DNA from: an uncultured Selenomonadaceae bacterium
GTDB taxonomy: Bacteria > Bacillota > Negativicutes > Selenomonadales > Selenomonadaceae
Assembly: GCA_905234175.1 (NCBI GenBank)
Contig: CAJOGX010000004.1
Span: 1-64,000, forward strand
Direction of reading: 5' to 3'
DNA: 64,000 nt
Part shown: positions 28,316-36,900 of the stretch, in pieces
How positions within the stretch are numbered: the first letter of the stretch is position 1
Layout of the letters: each line of letters begins with the position of its first letter
Made by a program: the position numbers and the translations under genes
Notes under the pieces: model-generated
The model's input: only the letters and a program-made list of their open reading frames with translations
Database searches by the model: none
Told to the model about the DNA's origin: nothing

Positions 28316-28350
28316 TTGCAAACAAAAAAGCCGCGTGATATAATGCGGCT
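28316..28350 (+). promoter_or_regulatory. Promoter with an inverted repeat enclosing the -10 box
   Basis: TTGCAA (28316-28321), 17 bases and TATAAT (28339-28344, with TG one base before it) form a strong promoter for the gene at 28381. A perfect inverted repeat, AGCCGC (28329-28334) and GCGGCT (28345-28350), brackets the -10 box with a ten-base centre. That is where a repressor dimer would block RNA polymerase. Confidence 0.7.
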
Positions 28351-28380
28351 ACAGGAATTTTTTTCTAGGGAGGGAGCACT

Positions 28381-28800
28381 ATGGCAATTCCGATAAATCT
28401 GGTAAACGCGTCGATGTGGGTACCGAGAGTCATTGAGCATACGCCGCTGGACGGCGGGCTCGTGCCGACGAACATGGAGCAGAACCGGCAGATTTTTCAG
28501 GGAGGACTCATGGCGGTTTCAGAAAGAATGTACGCCGCCCGCGACCCCGTTTCCAATTTCGGCACAGAAACGCATATCGGCAAGGGCGATTTCAGCCAGA
28601 TCAGCCGCGAACTTATGGAGGCGTCCGTCGAAAGTATCGCCAGAATCATGGAAAAGGACGACGAATTTGAAGGCTCGAACATGGGCGAATATTCCCCAAT
28701 GGGGCCTATGGGCATTAAGGAAATTAACGACCGCTCTTTCGAGAAACAGCAGCAAATTGCCGCCAACGCCCAGAAATTTGTCGCCAACTACGGCGCTTAG
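28381..28800 (+). CDS. Hypothetical protein, monocistronic
   Basis: This is a 139-residue soluble protein with no signal peptide and no family I can name. It is methionine-rich, with a proline/glycine patch (YSPMGPMGI) before a glutamine-rich C terminus (FEKQQQIAANAQKF). The central region ISRELMEASVESIARIMEKD is probably helical. AGGGAGG precedes the ATG. It has its own strong promoter with an embedded inverted repeat and its own terminator, so it is a separately regulated unit between flagellin and lpxL. It could be a structural or flagellum-associated protein, but nothing in the sequence proves that. Confidence 0.7.
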   Translation: MAIPINLVNASMWVPRVIEHTPLDGGLVPTNMEQNRQIFQGGLMAVSERMYAARDPVSNFGTETHIGKGDFSQISRELMEASVESIARIMEKDDEFEGSNMGEYSPMGPMGIKEINDRSFEKQQQIAANAQKFVANYGA

Positions 28801-28821
28801 AATACCGCGAAACTCGGCAAA

Positions 28822-28852
28822 GTCGTCGCCTTCGGAAGCGGCGGCTTTTTTT
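28822..28852 (+). terminator. Terminator of the orphan gene ending at 28800
   Basis: GTCGTCGC pairs with GCGGCGGC (two G-T pairs) around an eight-base loop and is followed by seven T residues. It reaches the stop codon of the convergent acyltransferase gene. Confidence 0.8.
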
Positions 28853-29771
28853 AGTTTGTGCCGAGCTGACGGTTGAACTCAGCGATTTCCTCCGGCGAAA
28901 ATTCGTTGCGCATAGACTTCCAGCGGTCGTGCAGCCAGAACCATTCCTCTGGATACCGGCGAATGTGCTCTTCAGTCAGCGCCGCCAGTTTCTGCGTCAT
29001 TTCCCAAATATCCGCGCGCTTGTCTTTGGAACGCTCGACGTAAAGCGGCGGCTGAACTTCCAGCGTATGAGTTCCGTCGGGGTTTCTGTGCATGAACGCG
29101 GGGAAAATCGGCACGCCTTTAAACCTTGACATTGACGCAGCGCCAGTCACGTAATTTGTCGCGCGGTTGAAAAATTTCACTATAACGCCGTCGTGCCGCC
29201 CGACGTCCTGATCCATAATCAAGCCAATGAAATGCCCGTCGTCAAGCAGCTGGTACATTTCGCGAACGCCGCTGTGGTAAGTGATGTGCATGCCGATATT
29301 CGTGCGGAACTCGTTGATAAATTTGTCCGCGCCGTCGGATTTCTGCTTTTTCGCGACGCCGACGAGCGGAATACCGTACTGCGCGAAGGCGCCGCCCATT
29401 AGCTCCCAGTTATCGCTGTGGCTTGTCATGATAACCGCGCCGCGCCCTTTCCTTTCGGCGGAACTAAAGTAACGCGTGAGTTGTTCCAGCCCGACGATTT
29501 TGACATGGCTTTTCATATTTTTCTTAAGCTCAGGGAAGCGGAGGACTTCGACGAAAATATTTCCGAAATTAATCGCGCTGGCTTTGGCGATTTTTTCAGC
29601 AGTCAAAGTGTCGACGCCGAGGCATTTTTGAACGTTGTCCCGCGCGAGTTTTTTGCGCCTGGCGGGGACGAAAAGCCAGACTAAATGCGCCAGCGCGCGC
29701 CCTAAAGTTACGGCGAGGCTGAAGGGCAAAAGGCATGTCAGCCAGCTCAAAAGTTTTAAAAATGTGTACGT
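28851..29771 (-). CDS. Lipid A biosynthesis (lauroyl) acyltransferase, LpxL/HtrB family
   Basis: This 306-residue inner-membrane acyltransferase adds a secondary acyl chain to lipid A precursors. It has an N-terminal membrane helix (LLSWLTCLLPFSLAVTLG), the catalytic HxxxxE in TSHSDNWELMGG, and a late WFWLHDRWK segment. This is further evidence for an LPS-bearing cell. The start is problematic: AGGGAGG at 29777-29783 is correctly spaced only to an ACG codon at 29771, where homologues would have ATG. An in-frame TTG at 29834 lies before the terminator of the upstream gene and has no ribosome site. I place the start at the ACG. Confidence 0.85.
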   Translation of the reverse strand, partial: TYTFLKLLSWLTCLLPFSLAVTLGRALAHLVWLFVPARRKKLARDNVQKCLGVDTLTAEKIAKASAINFGNIFVEVLRFPELKKNMKSHVKIVGLEQLTRYFSSAERKGRGAVIMTSHSDNWELMGGAFAQYGIPLVGVAKKQKSDGADKFINEFRTNIGMHITYHSGVREMYQLLDDGHFIGLIMDQDVGRHDGVIVKFFNRATNYVTGAASMSRFKGVPIFPAFMHRNPDGTHTLEVQPPLYVERSKDKRADIWEMTQKLAALTEEHIRRYPEEWFWLHDRWKSMRNEFSPEEIAEFNRQLGTN

Positions 29772-29787
29772 GGTAGCGCCTCCCTGA

Positions 29788-29821
29788 AATAAAATAAAGC
29801 CCGAGGAAGTCCCCAGGCTTT
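29788..29821 (-). terminator. Terminator of the zinc-ribbon gene at 29874-30164
   Basis: On the minus strand AAAGCC and GGCTTT close a long hairpin (29796-29806 with 29811-29821), followed by a T-rich run. It separates the zinc-ribbon gene from lpxL. Confidence 0.75.
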
Positions 29822-29873
29822 GAAGGTTACTCAATTTATCGGCAAAACTCGTGCAACGCGCCGACTGACCGCC

Positions 29874-30164
29874 TTACGCTCTTGCGGGGCGGTGTTTGGA
29901 AAAGCAGTCGCGGCAGTAGACCGGACGCTCATTTCTCGGCTCGAAGGGAACTTCAGTTTCCTTGCCGCAGTCAGCGCAAATGACGGTGAACATCTGGCGG
30001 TGTTCGTTGCCATCGCGGTTGCGGCGGCGTTTGTCGCGGCAGTCACGGCAACGGGTGGGTTCGTTCTCGAAGCCTTTTTCGGCGTAGAATTCCTGTTCGC
30101 CCGCGCTGAAGATAAATTCCTTGCCGCAGTCCTTGCATACGAGTGTTTTGTCTTCGAAAGTCAT
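29874..30164 (-). CDS. Zinc-ribbon domain protein with two CxxC pairs per ribbon
   Basis: This 96-residue soluble protein has two tandem zinc ribbons: CKDCGKEF with CRDCRDKRRR, and CADCGKET with CRDCFSKHR. Each ribbon is a CxxC-X(n)-CxxC unit. The basic segment RDKRRRNRDG between them could contact nucleic acid. Similar small proteins are common in Negativicutes and Clostridia without known function. ATG 30164 has AAGGAGA upstream. It is divergent from the TolC-family gene, and the two promoters share an inverted repeat over their -35 boxes. Confidence 0.8.
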   Translation of the reverse strand: MTFEDKTLVCKDCGKEFIFSAGEQEFYAEKGFENEPTRCRDCRDKRRRNRDGNEHRQMFTVICADCGKETEVPFEPRNERPVYCRDCFSKHRPARA

Positions 30165-30234
30165 TAAAAAAATCTCCTTACAGATCAAAAAATTTCCGTT
30201 CGCTGAGCTAAAAGTATCAACTCAACGCTTTGAC

Positions 30235-30262
30235 ATTATACCACGTTTTATAAAAAAATCAA
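30235..30262 (-). promoter_or_regulatory. Promoter of the zinc-ribbon gene
   Basis: Minus-strand TTGATT (30257-30262), 16 bases and TATAAT (30235-30240). The -35 box lies in the left arm of the shared inverted repeat at 30258-30279. Confidence 0.75.
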
Positions 30263-30279
30263 GTATTAATTAACTTGAT
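30258..30279. promoter_or_regulatory. Perfect inverted repeat between divergent promoters (putative operator)
   Basis: ATCAAGT-N8-ACTTGAT is a perfect 7-bp dyad whose centre is ATTAATTA. Its arms overlap the -35 boxes of both divergent promoters, so one bound dimer could control both genes. The size and symmetry fit a winged-helix (MarR-type) or similar dimer, but no regulator gene is adjacent. Confidence 0.65.
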
Positions 30280-30303
30280 AAACTGCGGCGAATTGTGTAA
30301 AAT
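30275..30303 (+). promoter_or_regulatory. Promoter of the TolC-family gene
   Basis: TTGATA (30275-30280), 17 bases and TAAAAT (30298-30303), 62 bases before the start codon. The -35 box lies in the right arm of the shared inverted repeat. Confidence 0.75.
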
Positions 30304-30364
30304 TGGCGCGTCAAAAAAATTTTTTTAAGGGAGTGACTGGCGCGGCGATTTTCCGCACCGACCT

Positions 30365-31837
30365 ATGAAAAAAAGTTTAGCAAAAAAAATTCTGGCGGCG
30401 GTATCAATAATTTTCGCCACGAACTTCAGCGCGTCTGAAGCGGCAGTTCCTTTGACCTTACAACAAAGCATAGATTTGGCGCTCACCAACGACGAACAAA
30501 TTGCTGCGGCGCTGGCTGATACGAAATCTGCGCGCTGGAGTTTGTCAAGCGCCCGCCGTGCCACGGGTCCTGTAATCGGCTGGACTTCGCAGGCACTGAA
30601 AATCGGCGGCAGGGATCACCGCGCCTCTAACGACGCTCACAACGCTTACGGCAACGAGGGCGCCTTTGTTTATGAGAACGGATATTATCGCTACGCCGCC
30701 GGCTCGACCGCGTACAACAACACTTTCGCGAATACTTTCAGCCTGGAAATTCCGCTGTACAGCGGCGGGCAGCTTGAAGAAAGAATTAAATCGCGCGGGT
30801 ATCAGCTTAACGCGGCGGATTTGACGCTGGAAAATACCAAGCAGACGATTCGCTATCAGACAATCGCCGCCTATTACGAAGTTCTTCAGCAGCAAAATCT
30901 TTTGAACGTCGCGGAAGGCGCCGTGCGAATGGCAACCGAGCAGCTCAACATAATTCAAATTCAGTTCGAGGAAGGCGTGGTTGCGAAGTCGGACGTTTTA
31001 CAAATGCAGGTACAGCTGGCGGATTACCGGCAGAATTTAGTTTCGATACAGGGAAATTTGAAAGTCGCCCTGGCAACTCTGCTGAACACAGTCGGCCTGC
31101 CGGAGGACACGGATATTGACGTGACGGATAATTTTTCCTACGCGCCGTTTCCGTTCACGCTCGACGAATGTCTGGCTTATGCGCTGGAAAATCGTCCTGA
31201 CGGTGCCGCCGCGCTCTATACCGTCAAAAATGCTGAGGCGCAGGCAGAGGCCGCTAAGTCAGGCGACCGCCCCAGCGTTACCGGCGTCGCCAGCAAGTCC
31301 ATCTCCGCGAACGGCGCCTTTCAGCAGGAACGCAGCGCGAACTGGCAGATTGGCTTGCGGCTGAACTGGAGCGTTTTCGATAACAACGTTACCAAAGCCA
31401 GCGTCAATTCCGCGAAGGCCGCCGTTGAAAGCGCGCAGGCTAATTTTGAACGCGTCGAAAAAAATATCCGCCTGCAGACACGCAGCGCCTATACGCATAT
31501 GAAGTCCGCCGAGGAAAATATCCGCTCGACTTCCACCGCAGTTAAGCAGGCTGAGGAAAGCAGCGTTATCGCGCGCGTCCGCTACGAGGAAGGCGTTGAC
31601 ATTCTGCTTACCGTTACCAACGCGCAGGAAAAGCTCAATCAGGCGCGCACGAATTATTTTACCGCGCTCTACCAGTACAATTTGTACAAGGCGCAGCTCG
31701 AAAAGGCGATTGGCATTCCCGTCGACATCAACACGCCGATTTATATGGAAAATGTTCGCGAAGGCAGATACACCAACAAAGCCCTTGAGGCCGCCGCGCT
31801 CCATTCAGACGCCAGCGAAACTTTTGAGGCTAAGTGA
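30365..31837 (+). CDS. TolC-family outer-membrane channel protein
   Basis: This 490-residue protein has a signal peptide (MKKSLAKKILAAVSIIFATN, cleavage near SEAA) and two tandem outer-membrane-efflux repeats. Each repeat has the long coiled-coil helices and beta-strand pieces typical of TolC, for example TLQQSIDLALTNDEQI and TLDECLAYALENRPD. As a trimer it would span the outer membrane and periplasm to serve an efflux pump or type I secretion system. No periplasmic adaptor or inner-membrane pump is adjacent, so its partner is elsewhere. It is followed by the methyltransferase-STAS gene after 21 bases and is divergent from a zinc-ribbon gene. Confidence 0.92.
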   Translation: MKKSLAKKILAAVSIIFATNFSASEAAVPLTLQQSIDLALTNDEQIAAALADTKSARWSLSSARRATGPVIGWTSQALKIGGRDHRASNDAHNAYGNEGAFVYENGYYRYAAGSTAYNNTFANTFSLEIPLYSGGQLEERIKSRGYQLNAADLTLENTKQTIRYQTIAAYYEVLQQQNLLNVAEGAVRMATEQLNIIQIQFEEGVVAKSDVLQMQVQLADYRQNLVSIQGNLKVALATLLNTVGLPEDTDIDVTDNFSYAPFPFTLDECLAYALENRPDGAAALYTVKNAEAQAEAAKSGDRPSVTGVASKSISANGAFQQERSANWQIGLRLNWSVFDNNVTKASVNSAKAAVESAQANFERVEKNIRLQTRSAYTHMKSAEENIRSTSTAVKQAEESSVIARVRYEEGVDILLTVTNAQEKLNQARTNYFTALYQYNLYKAQLEKAIGIPVDINTPIYMENVREGRYTNKALEAAALHSDASETFEAK

Positions 31838-31858
31838 TTGACTGTTCAGGAGGGCACT

Positions 31859-33064
31859 ATGAATCAAGAAGAAATGTTGAAAAAAGTCAATCCAACTTAC
31901 CTCAGCGCGAAGGGCGTCCTTAGTCTTTTGTCGAAGACCGGCAATTCGGACATCATGTGCTTTTACAATGACCTCGATAAAGAGGCGCTGGGTAAATCTT
32001 CTACACTGGAGCCTGCAATTATTCGGAGCTGGAGAATTTCCCTTGAGGCGCGCTATAACTTTTGGACTGCGATTACTGAGGAAACCGACTGCAAAATAAT
32101 AGTGGATTTGCCATGCGGGTACCTGCCGCAGTGTCTTAAGGCGGCGCGACTGAATAAAAAATATTACGGGCTCGATTTGCCGATTGTAACCGAAGAAGTC
32201 AGCCGTATCGCCTTCAAGCATTTGGACGGGCGCCAGAAAAATCTGGTACAGTATCACGGCGTTGACGCGACGAATTATGACTCTCTGCGAAACGCGCTGA
32301 AAGACGCGCAGGGAAAAATTTGTATTATCACGGACGGATTTCTGGGATATTTCAACCTTCACGACCTGAAGGCGATTTGCGAAAATATTTATCGGCTGCT
32401 GCGAGAGTTCGGCGGGCACTGGTACACTTCGGATTCGCAGTTCCCTGAATTGATGGAGCTCACGCACGCCGTAATTACCGGCGACGAAAGCGAGGAAATA
32501 TCAGTGGCGATTTCGCTGGGCGCCAGTCGTATCGCCGATTCTAATCTCAGCGACCACCTGTTCATGGGGGGGACTCTCGAAGAGCGCAGAAAGTTTATGG
32601 AGGAGTGCGGTTTCTCCGTTAAAAGTTTCCGTTATTCCGACAAGTTGCGCGTAATTCCTTCCCTGAAAGAAAATCCCGCCCTCATGGAAAAACTTTTGTC
32701 GGCGTACAACGGAATAGAAGAATGGGTTCTGACTGCGAAAGAAACGCCCGCCGCTGAAAAGACGCCAGATATTCCCTTCGCGCAGGAATTTTCCTCAGCG
32801 GGCGGCGTACTTTCCATTAGGATAAGCGGGCGGCTGGATACGATTACGGCGCCGGAATTTCTTCAAAAAGTCGAAGAGTTGCGCGCAAAAAATTCGTTCA
32901 CAGAAATAAAATTCGACGCGGCAAACCTCAGCTATATTTCTTATGCCGGAGTGCGCGCGCTTCAGATTCTGCAAGAGTCCTGCAGCAGTTTCAGGATAAG
33001 CAGCGCGAGCGGCGAAGTACGCAAAATTTTAACTGAGAATTTTCCGGCAGCGCTGGAACAGTAA
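31859..33064 (+). CDS. SAM-methyltransferase-like protein fused to a STAS domain
   Basis: This 401-residue protein joins two modules. Residues 1-285 look like a leucine-carboxyl-methyltransferase/O-methyltransferase-type Rossmann domain (IIVDLPCGYLPQ as the SAM loop, KKYYGLDLPIV, ICIITDGFLGYF). Residues 310-401 form a STAS domain of the anti-sigma-factor-antagonist type (GGVLSIRISGRLDTITAPEF, then LSYISYAGVRALQ), with a serine near the usual phosphorylation site. Methyltransferase activity is uncertain because the SAM loop is cysteine/proline-rich rather than a normal GxGxG. ATG 31859 has AGGAGGG upstream. It follows the TolC-family gene in the same unit and ends with a terminator. Confidence 0.75.
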   Translation: MNQEEMLKKVNPTYLSAKGVLSLLSKTGNSDIMCFYNDLDKEALGKSSTLEPAIIRSWRISLEARYNFWTAITEETDCKIIVDLPCGYLPQCLKAARLNKKYYGLDLPIVTEEVSRIAFKHLDGRQKNLVQYHGVDATNYDSLRNALKDAQGKICIITDGFLGYFNLHDLKAICENIYRLLREFGGHWYTSDSQFPELMELTHAVITGDESEEISVAISLGASRIADSNLSDHLFMGGTLEERRKFMEECGFSVKSFRYSDKLRVIPSLKENPALMEKLLSAYNGIEEWVLTAKETPAAEKTPDIPFAQEFSSAGGVLSIRISGRLDTITAPEFLQKVEELRAKNSFTEIKFDAANLSYISYAGVRALQILQESCSSFRISSASGEVRKILTENFPAALEQ

Positions 33065-33099
33065 ATTTAAGCGGAAGTTAAATAAATCTGCAAAAAAAT

Positions 33100-33129
33100 A
33101 GCGTCGGCATTTTCAGCACCGGCGCTTTT
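33100..33129 (+). terminator. Terminator after the methyltransferase-STAS gene
   Basis: AGCGTCGG pairs with CCGGCGCT (one G-T pair) around an 11-base loop, followed by a short T run. Confidence 0.65.
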
Positions 33130-33147
33130 AAATTTATCTGGAAAAGT

Positions 33148-33498
33148 TTAATCGAGAATCAGCGGCTTGTTTTTGAGAATTTCGAGGCCAGGCGTGCAGG
33201 CTCCGCAGTCGCAGAATTTAGCGCCGCTGGCTTTGAGTTCGTCGGCGTGCGCCGCAAATTTTTTCTGCCCTTCGACGCCGAAATACTGAACGGCAATGTC
33301 GGAATGCGCAAAAGCTACAAGGTGGTCGATGTCGGTAACGTCGCCTTCGAGTTCCTCAACGAGCTTGCGGGCGAGTTCCTTTTCTTTGTCGGTGCCGAGC
33401 GCGTCGAGCCAGGCCTGAGTAGCCGCCTTGAGCGGGGCACAGCAGCTGGGCGCGGCAATCATCTGCTTCGCGAGTTCGATAACATTTTCCTTAGTCAC
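33148..33498 (-). CDS. Small cysteine-containing conserved protein
   Basis: This 116-residue soluble protein has an N-terminal AAPSCCAPLKAA, a helical middle (EKELARKLVEELEGDV) and a C-terminal CDCGACTPGLEIL. The paired cysteines at both ends could bind metal or form disulfides. Similar short proteins in Firmicutes are sometimes labelled heat-shock-like without good reason, and I do not assign a function. GTG 33498 is preferred over GTG 33507 because GAGGA is only correctly spaced to the former. It is the last gene of a minus-strand run with the membrane-anchored protein and the large activase. Confidence 0.7.
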   Translation of the reverse strand: MTKENVIELAKQMIAAPSCCAPLKAATQAWLDALGTDKEKELARKLVEELEGDVTDIDHLVAFAHSDIAVQYFGVEGQKKFAAHADELKASGAKFCDCGACTPGLEILKNKPLILD

Positions 33499-33510
33499 GG
33501 TAAACACTCC

Positions 33511-33963
33511 TCATTTTTTATTTGGGGCTAATTTGTCAAGAATTTCAGCGTATCGGTTACTGCGAGCCTCGGAGGCGTCCGCGTCGGCTTTGAGCCAGGC
33601 ACGATTTTCGTCGTTAATCACGTCAGCCATGGATTTGGCTTCGAGAATGTAGTCGGCGATAATCGAGCGTCCGAGTTCGATACCGGCGGTTTTCGCTTCG
33701 GGGTCGTTTTCCAGTTTGCTCACAAAATCGTTGAACTCAGCTTCGTCGAATTTTGCTCCGAAGGCGTTCAAAACATCGCGCATATTTTTTTCAACGTAAG
33801 CATTTTGTTCAGGAACGCTCATTGTGACGTACTGGCGGAACTCTGATTCCTTAGCTTTGAAAGCTTCCTCCATTCGGCTGCTGGCGCTCATGACTACGAG
33901 TGCAAAACCGACAACGACGAGCGCCGCCAAAATTCCAACGCCGATTAAAACTTTTTTCAACAT
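33511..33963 (-). CDS. Membrane-anchored protein of unknown function
   Basis: This 150-residue protein has one N-terminal transmembrane helix (KKVLIGVGILAALVVVGFAL) and a 120-residue mostly helical, charged exported or periplasmic domain. No lipobox or recognised domain is visible. ATG 33963 is chosen because AAGGAG lies upstream; an earlier in-frame TTG is too close to that site. It sits 12 bases before the cysteine-containing gene and 16 bases after the large activase, consistent with cotranscription. Confidence 0.65.
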   Translation of the reverse strand: MLKKVLIGVGILAALVVVGFALVVMSASSRMEEAFKAKESEFRQYVTMSVPEQNAYVEKNMRDVLNAFGAKFDEAEFNDFVSKLENDPEAKTAGIELGRSIIADYILEAKSMADVINDENRAWLKADADASEARSNRYAEILDKLAPNKK

Positions 33964-33979
33964 GTACAGCAAAACTCCT

Positions 33980-36900
33980 TCAACTTGCGAGCGATTTTTT
34001 AGCGACGGCGAGCATGAGTTTCAGGCGATTGAGCTGATTGACTTCGGAAGAACCCGCGTCGCAGTCGATAGCGACAATATTAGCATTTTTGTAGCTTTCG
34101 CGCAAGCTGTGCATGACGCCCTTGCCGGTTATGTGGTTGGGCAGGCAACCGAAGGGTTGCAGACATACGATATTTTCAACGCCCTCCTCGATTAGCTTGA
34201 CCATTTCGCCGGTGAGGAACCAGCCTTCGCCAGCCATATTTCCAACGCTGACGTGGCGGCCTGCGAGCGCGGCAGTCTCCTTAATCGAGTGCGGCGCGCG
34301 GAAATGCACGGACTCTTTGAGCGCGTTTTTCATGGGGCGGCGGAAAAATTCTATGAACTGGATAAAAATTTCGGCGAAAAGTTTATCCCTGCGACTGCCG
34401 CCGAGAAGTTTACGCCGCGAAATTTCGTCGTATGCTCCGTACAGGAAAAAGTCTATCAGATCCGGCATGACGACTTCCGCGCCCTCAGCCGCCAGAACTT
34501 TTTCCAGCTGATTATTCGCAACGGGGTGGTACTTCACCAGAATTTCGCCGACGATACCGACTTTCGGCTTTTCGAGCGTTTCATCAATCGGAATTGCGTC
34601 GAACTGCGCGACGATATTTTTCACGTTGCGGCGGAAACTCAGATAATTTCCGTTAAGCAGGTCGCCGCGCACAATCGCCATCCAGTTTTCGTAGAGCCGG
34701 TCAGTTTCTCCCGCGCGAAGTTCGTAGGGGCGCATACGGTTTGAAACGTTCATGAGCAAATCGCCATAAACCGCCGCCTTAATCGCGTCCATTAAACAAT
34801 CGCGGCTGAGCTCGAAGTCGTCAGTTTCCAGCCCGTAGCACGCAAAAACCGGCACCTGTCCGAAGCCGGCGAACTTCAGCGCGCGCCGCAGAACGCTGAT
34901 ATAATTCGTCGCGCGGCAGGCTCCGCAGGTCTGAAACATCATAATCGACGTGTTGTCGGGGTCGTAGTCGCCGGATTTGAGCGCGGCAAGCAGCTGGCCG
35001 ATAACCACAATCGCGGGGTAGCACATGTCGTTGTTGACGTAGCGGAGTCCCAAATCAATCGCCGCCTTGTCGGGCATTTCGGGAATAACCACGCGGTAGC
35101 CGTATTTTCGCATGACGGTTTGAACCAGCTCGAAATGAATTGGCGACATCTGCGGAGCCAGAATCGTGTGCGTTTCCTTACAGTTTGCGGTAAATCTGGG
35201 GCGCGGCCTGAACTCAACCGGCACGTAAGCGGCTGGCTTTTTGCGTTTGAGCGCCGCCAAAAGTGAACGCAGCCTTATTCGCGCGGCGCCCAGGTTTGAA
35301 ACTTCGTCGAGCTTTATCATCGTGTAAATTCTGCCGTGCGCCTCGACAATTTCTTTGACCTGCTCGGTTGTCAGCGCGTCGAGTCCGCAGCCGAAGGAAC
35401 TCAGCTGAATCAGCGTAACGTTGGAATGTTCCGCCGCGAAGTGCGCCGCGTGGTAAAGCCTTGCGTGGTAGCTCCACTGATTGACGACGGAAATGCTGTC
35501 GGAGTTAGTCGGCAGGTGGTAAATCGCGTCTTCGGAAATTATCGGAAGGCCGTAAGACTGAATCATTTCGGAAATCCCGTGGTTAATTTCTGGGTCGACG
35601 TGGTAGGGTCTGCCAACCAGCAAAATTGCCTGCTCGTCGGTTTTTTCTATGCGCGCCAAAGTTTCTTCGCCGAATTTCCGAACGTCCGCGCGATATTTTT
35701 CCAGCTCCAGCGCCGCCGCGTCTACCGCCTCCGAAATTTCCTGCGCAGAAATATTTTCAGACGCCAGCTCCTCCGCCAGCCGCCGCTTGAGTTTTTTCAT
35801 GTCGTGCACTGGCAAAAAAGGCTGCAGGAATTTTATTTTTTTCTCGCGCAGAATATCCATGTTCCCGCGAATATTTTCTGGGTAGCTCGCCACAATCGGG
35901 CAGTTGTAAAAGTTATCCGACCGCGTGTCAAAATTGTACGGCTCGCACGGATAGAAAATTTTCGTGACGCCGCGCTCAATCAAATCCATAACGTGACCGT
36001 GCGCCAGCTTCGCGGGGTAGCAAAGCGAATCGCTCGGAATCGTCGAAATGCCCTTGTAGAAAATTTCCGCGTTGGACTTCGCCGACAGCTCGACGCGATA
36101 GCCCAGCGCCGTGAAAAACGTGTGCCAGAACGGATAATCTTCGTAAATGTTCAGCACGCGCGGAATGCCAATCGTGCCGCGCCGAGGATTTTCCAGCGGC
36201 TGATAATCGAACACGCGCTGATATTTGTAAGCGTACGCGTTGGGAATTTCCTTCGACGCAGAAACTTTTCCGCCGACGCCGCGTTCACAGCGGTTGCCCG
36301 TGAAAAATTTGCCGCCGTCAGGGAATTTCTGCATCGTTATCAGACAGTTGTTGCCGCACCGCCCGCAGCGGTAGGATTTCGTCACCACGTCAAAATTTTC
36401 CAGCGCGTCAGCCGTCAGCAGGTTGGAAATTTTATCGTCGTCCGTTTCCAGCGCAAGAATCGCCGCGCCGTAAGCGCCCATCAAGCCAGCAATGTCCGGC
36501 CGAATGACTTCCCTGCCGAGAATTTCCTCAATCGCGCGGAGCACGGCGTCGTTGTAGAAAGTGCCGCCCTGCACGACAATATTTTCGCCGAGGTCTTCGA
36601 CGTTGCGGAGCTGCATGACTTTGAACAGCGCGTTCTTGATAACGCTGAGCGCAATGCCCGCCGAAATATCGCTGACGCTCGCGCCGTCCTTCTGCGCCTG
36701 CTTAACCTTCGAGTTCATAAAAACGGTACAGCGCGTGCCCAAATCAACCGGCGCTTCCGAAGTCAAAGCCTTGCCAGCGAACTCGCCAACGCTCATGTTC
36801 AAGCCCTGCGCGAAATTCTGAATGAAACTGCCGCAGCCCGCACTGCACGCCTCGTTGAGCGTGATGTTGCCAATCGTGCCGTCCCTGACGAAAAAGCATT

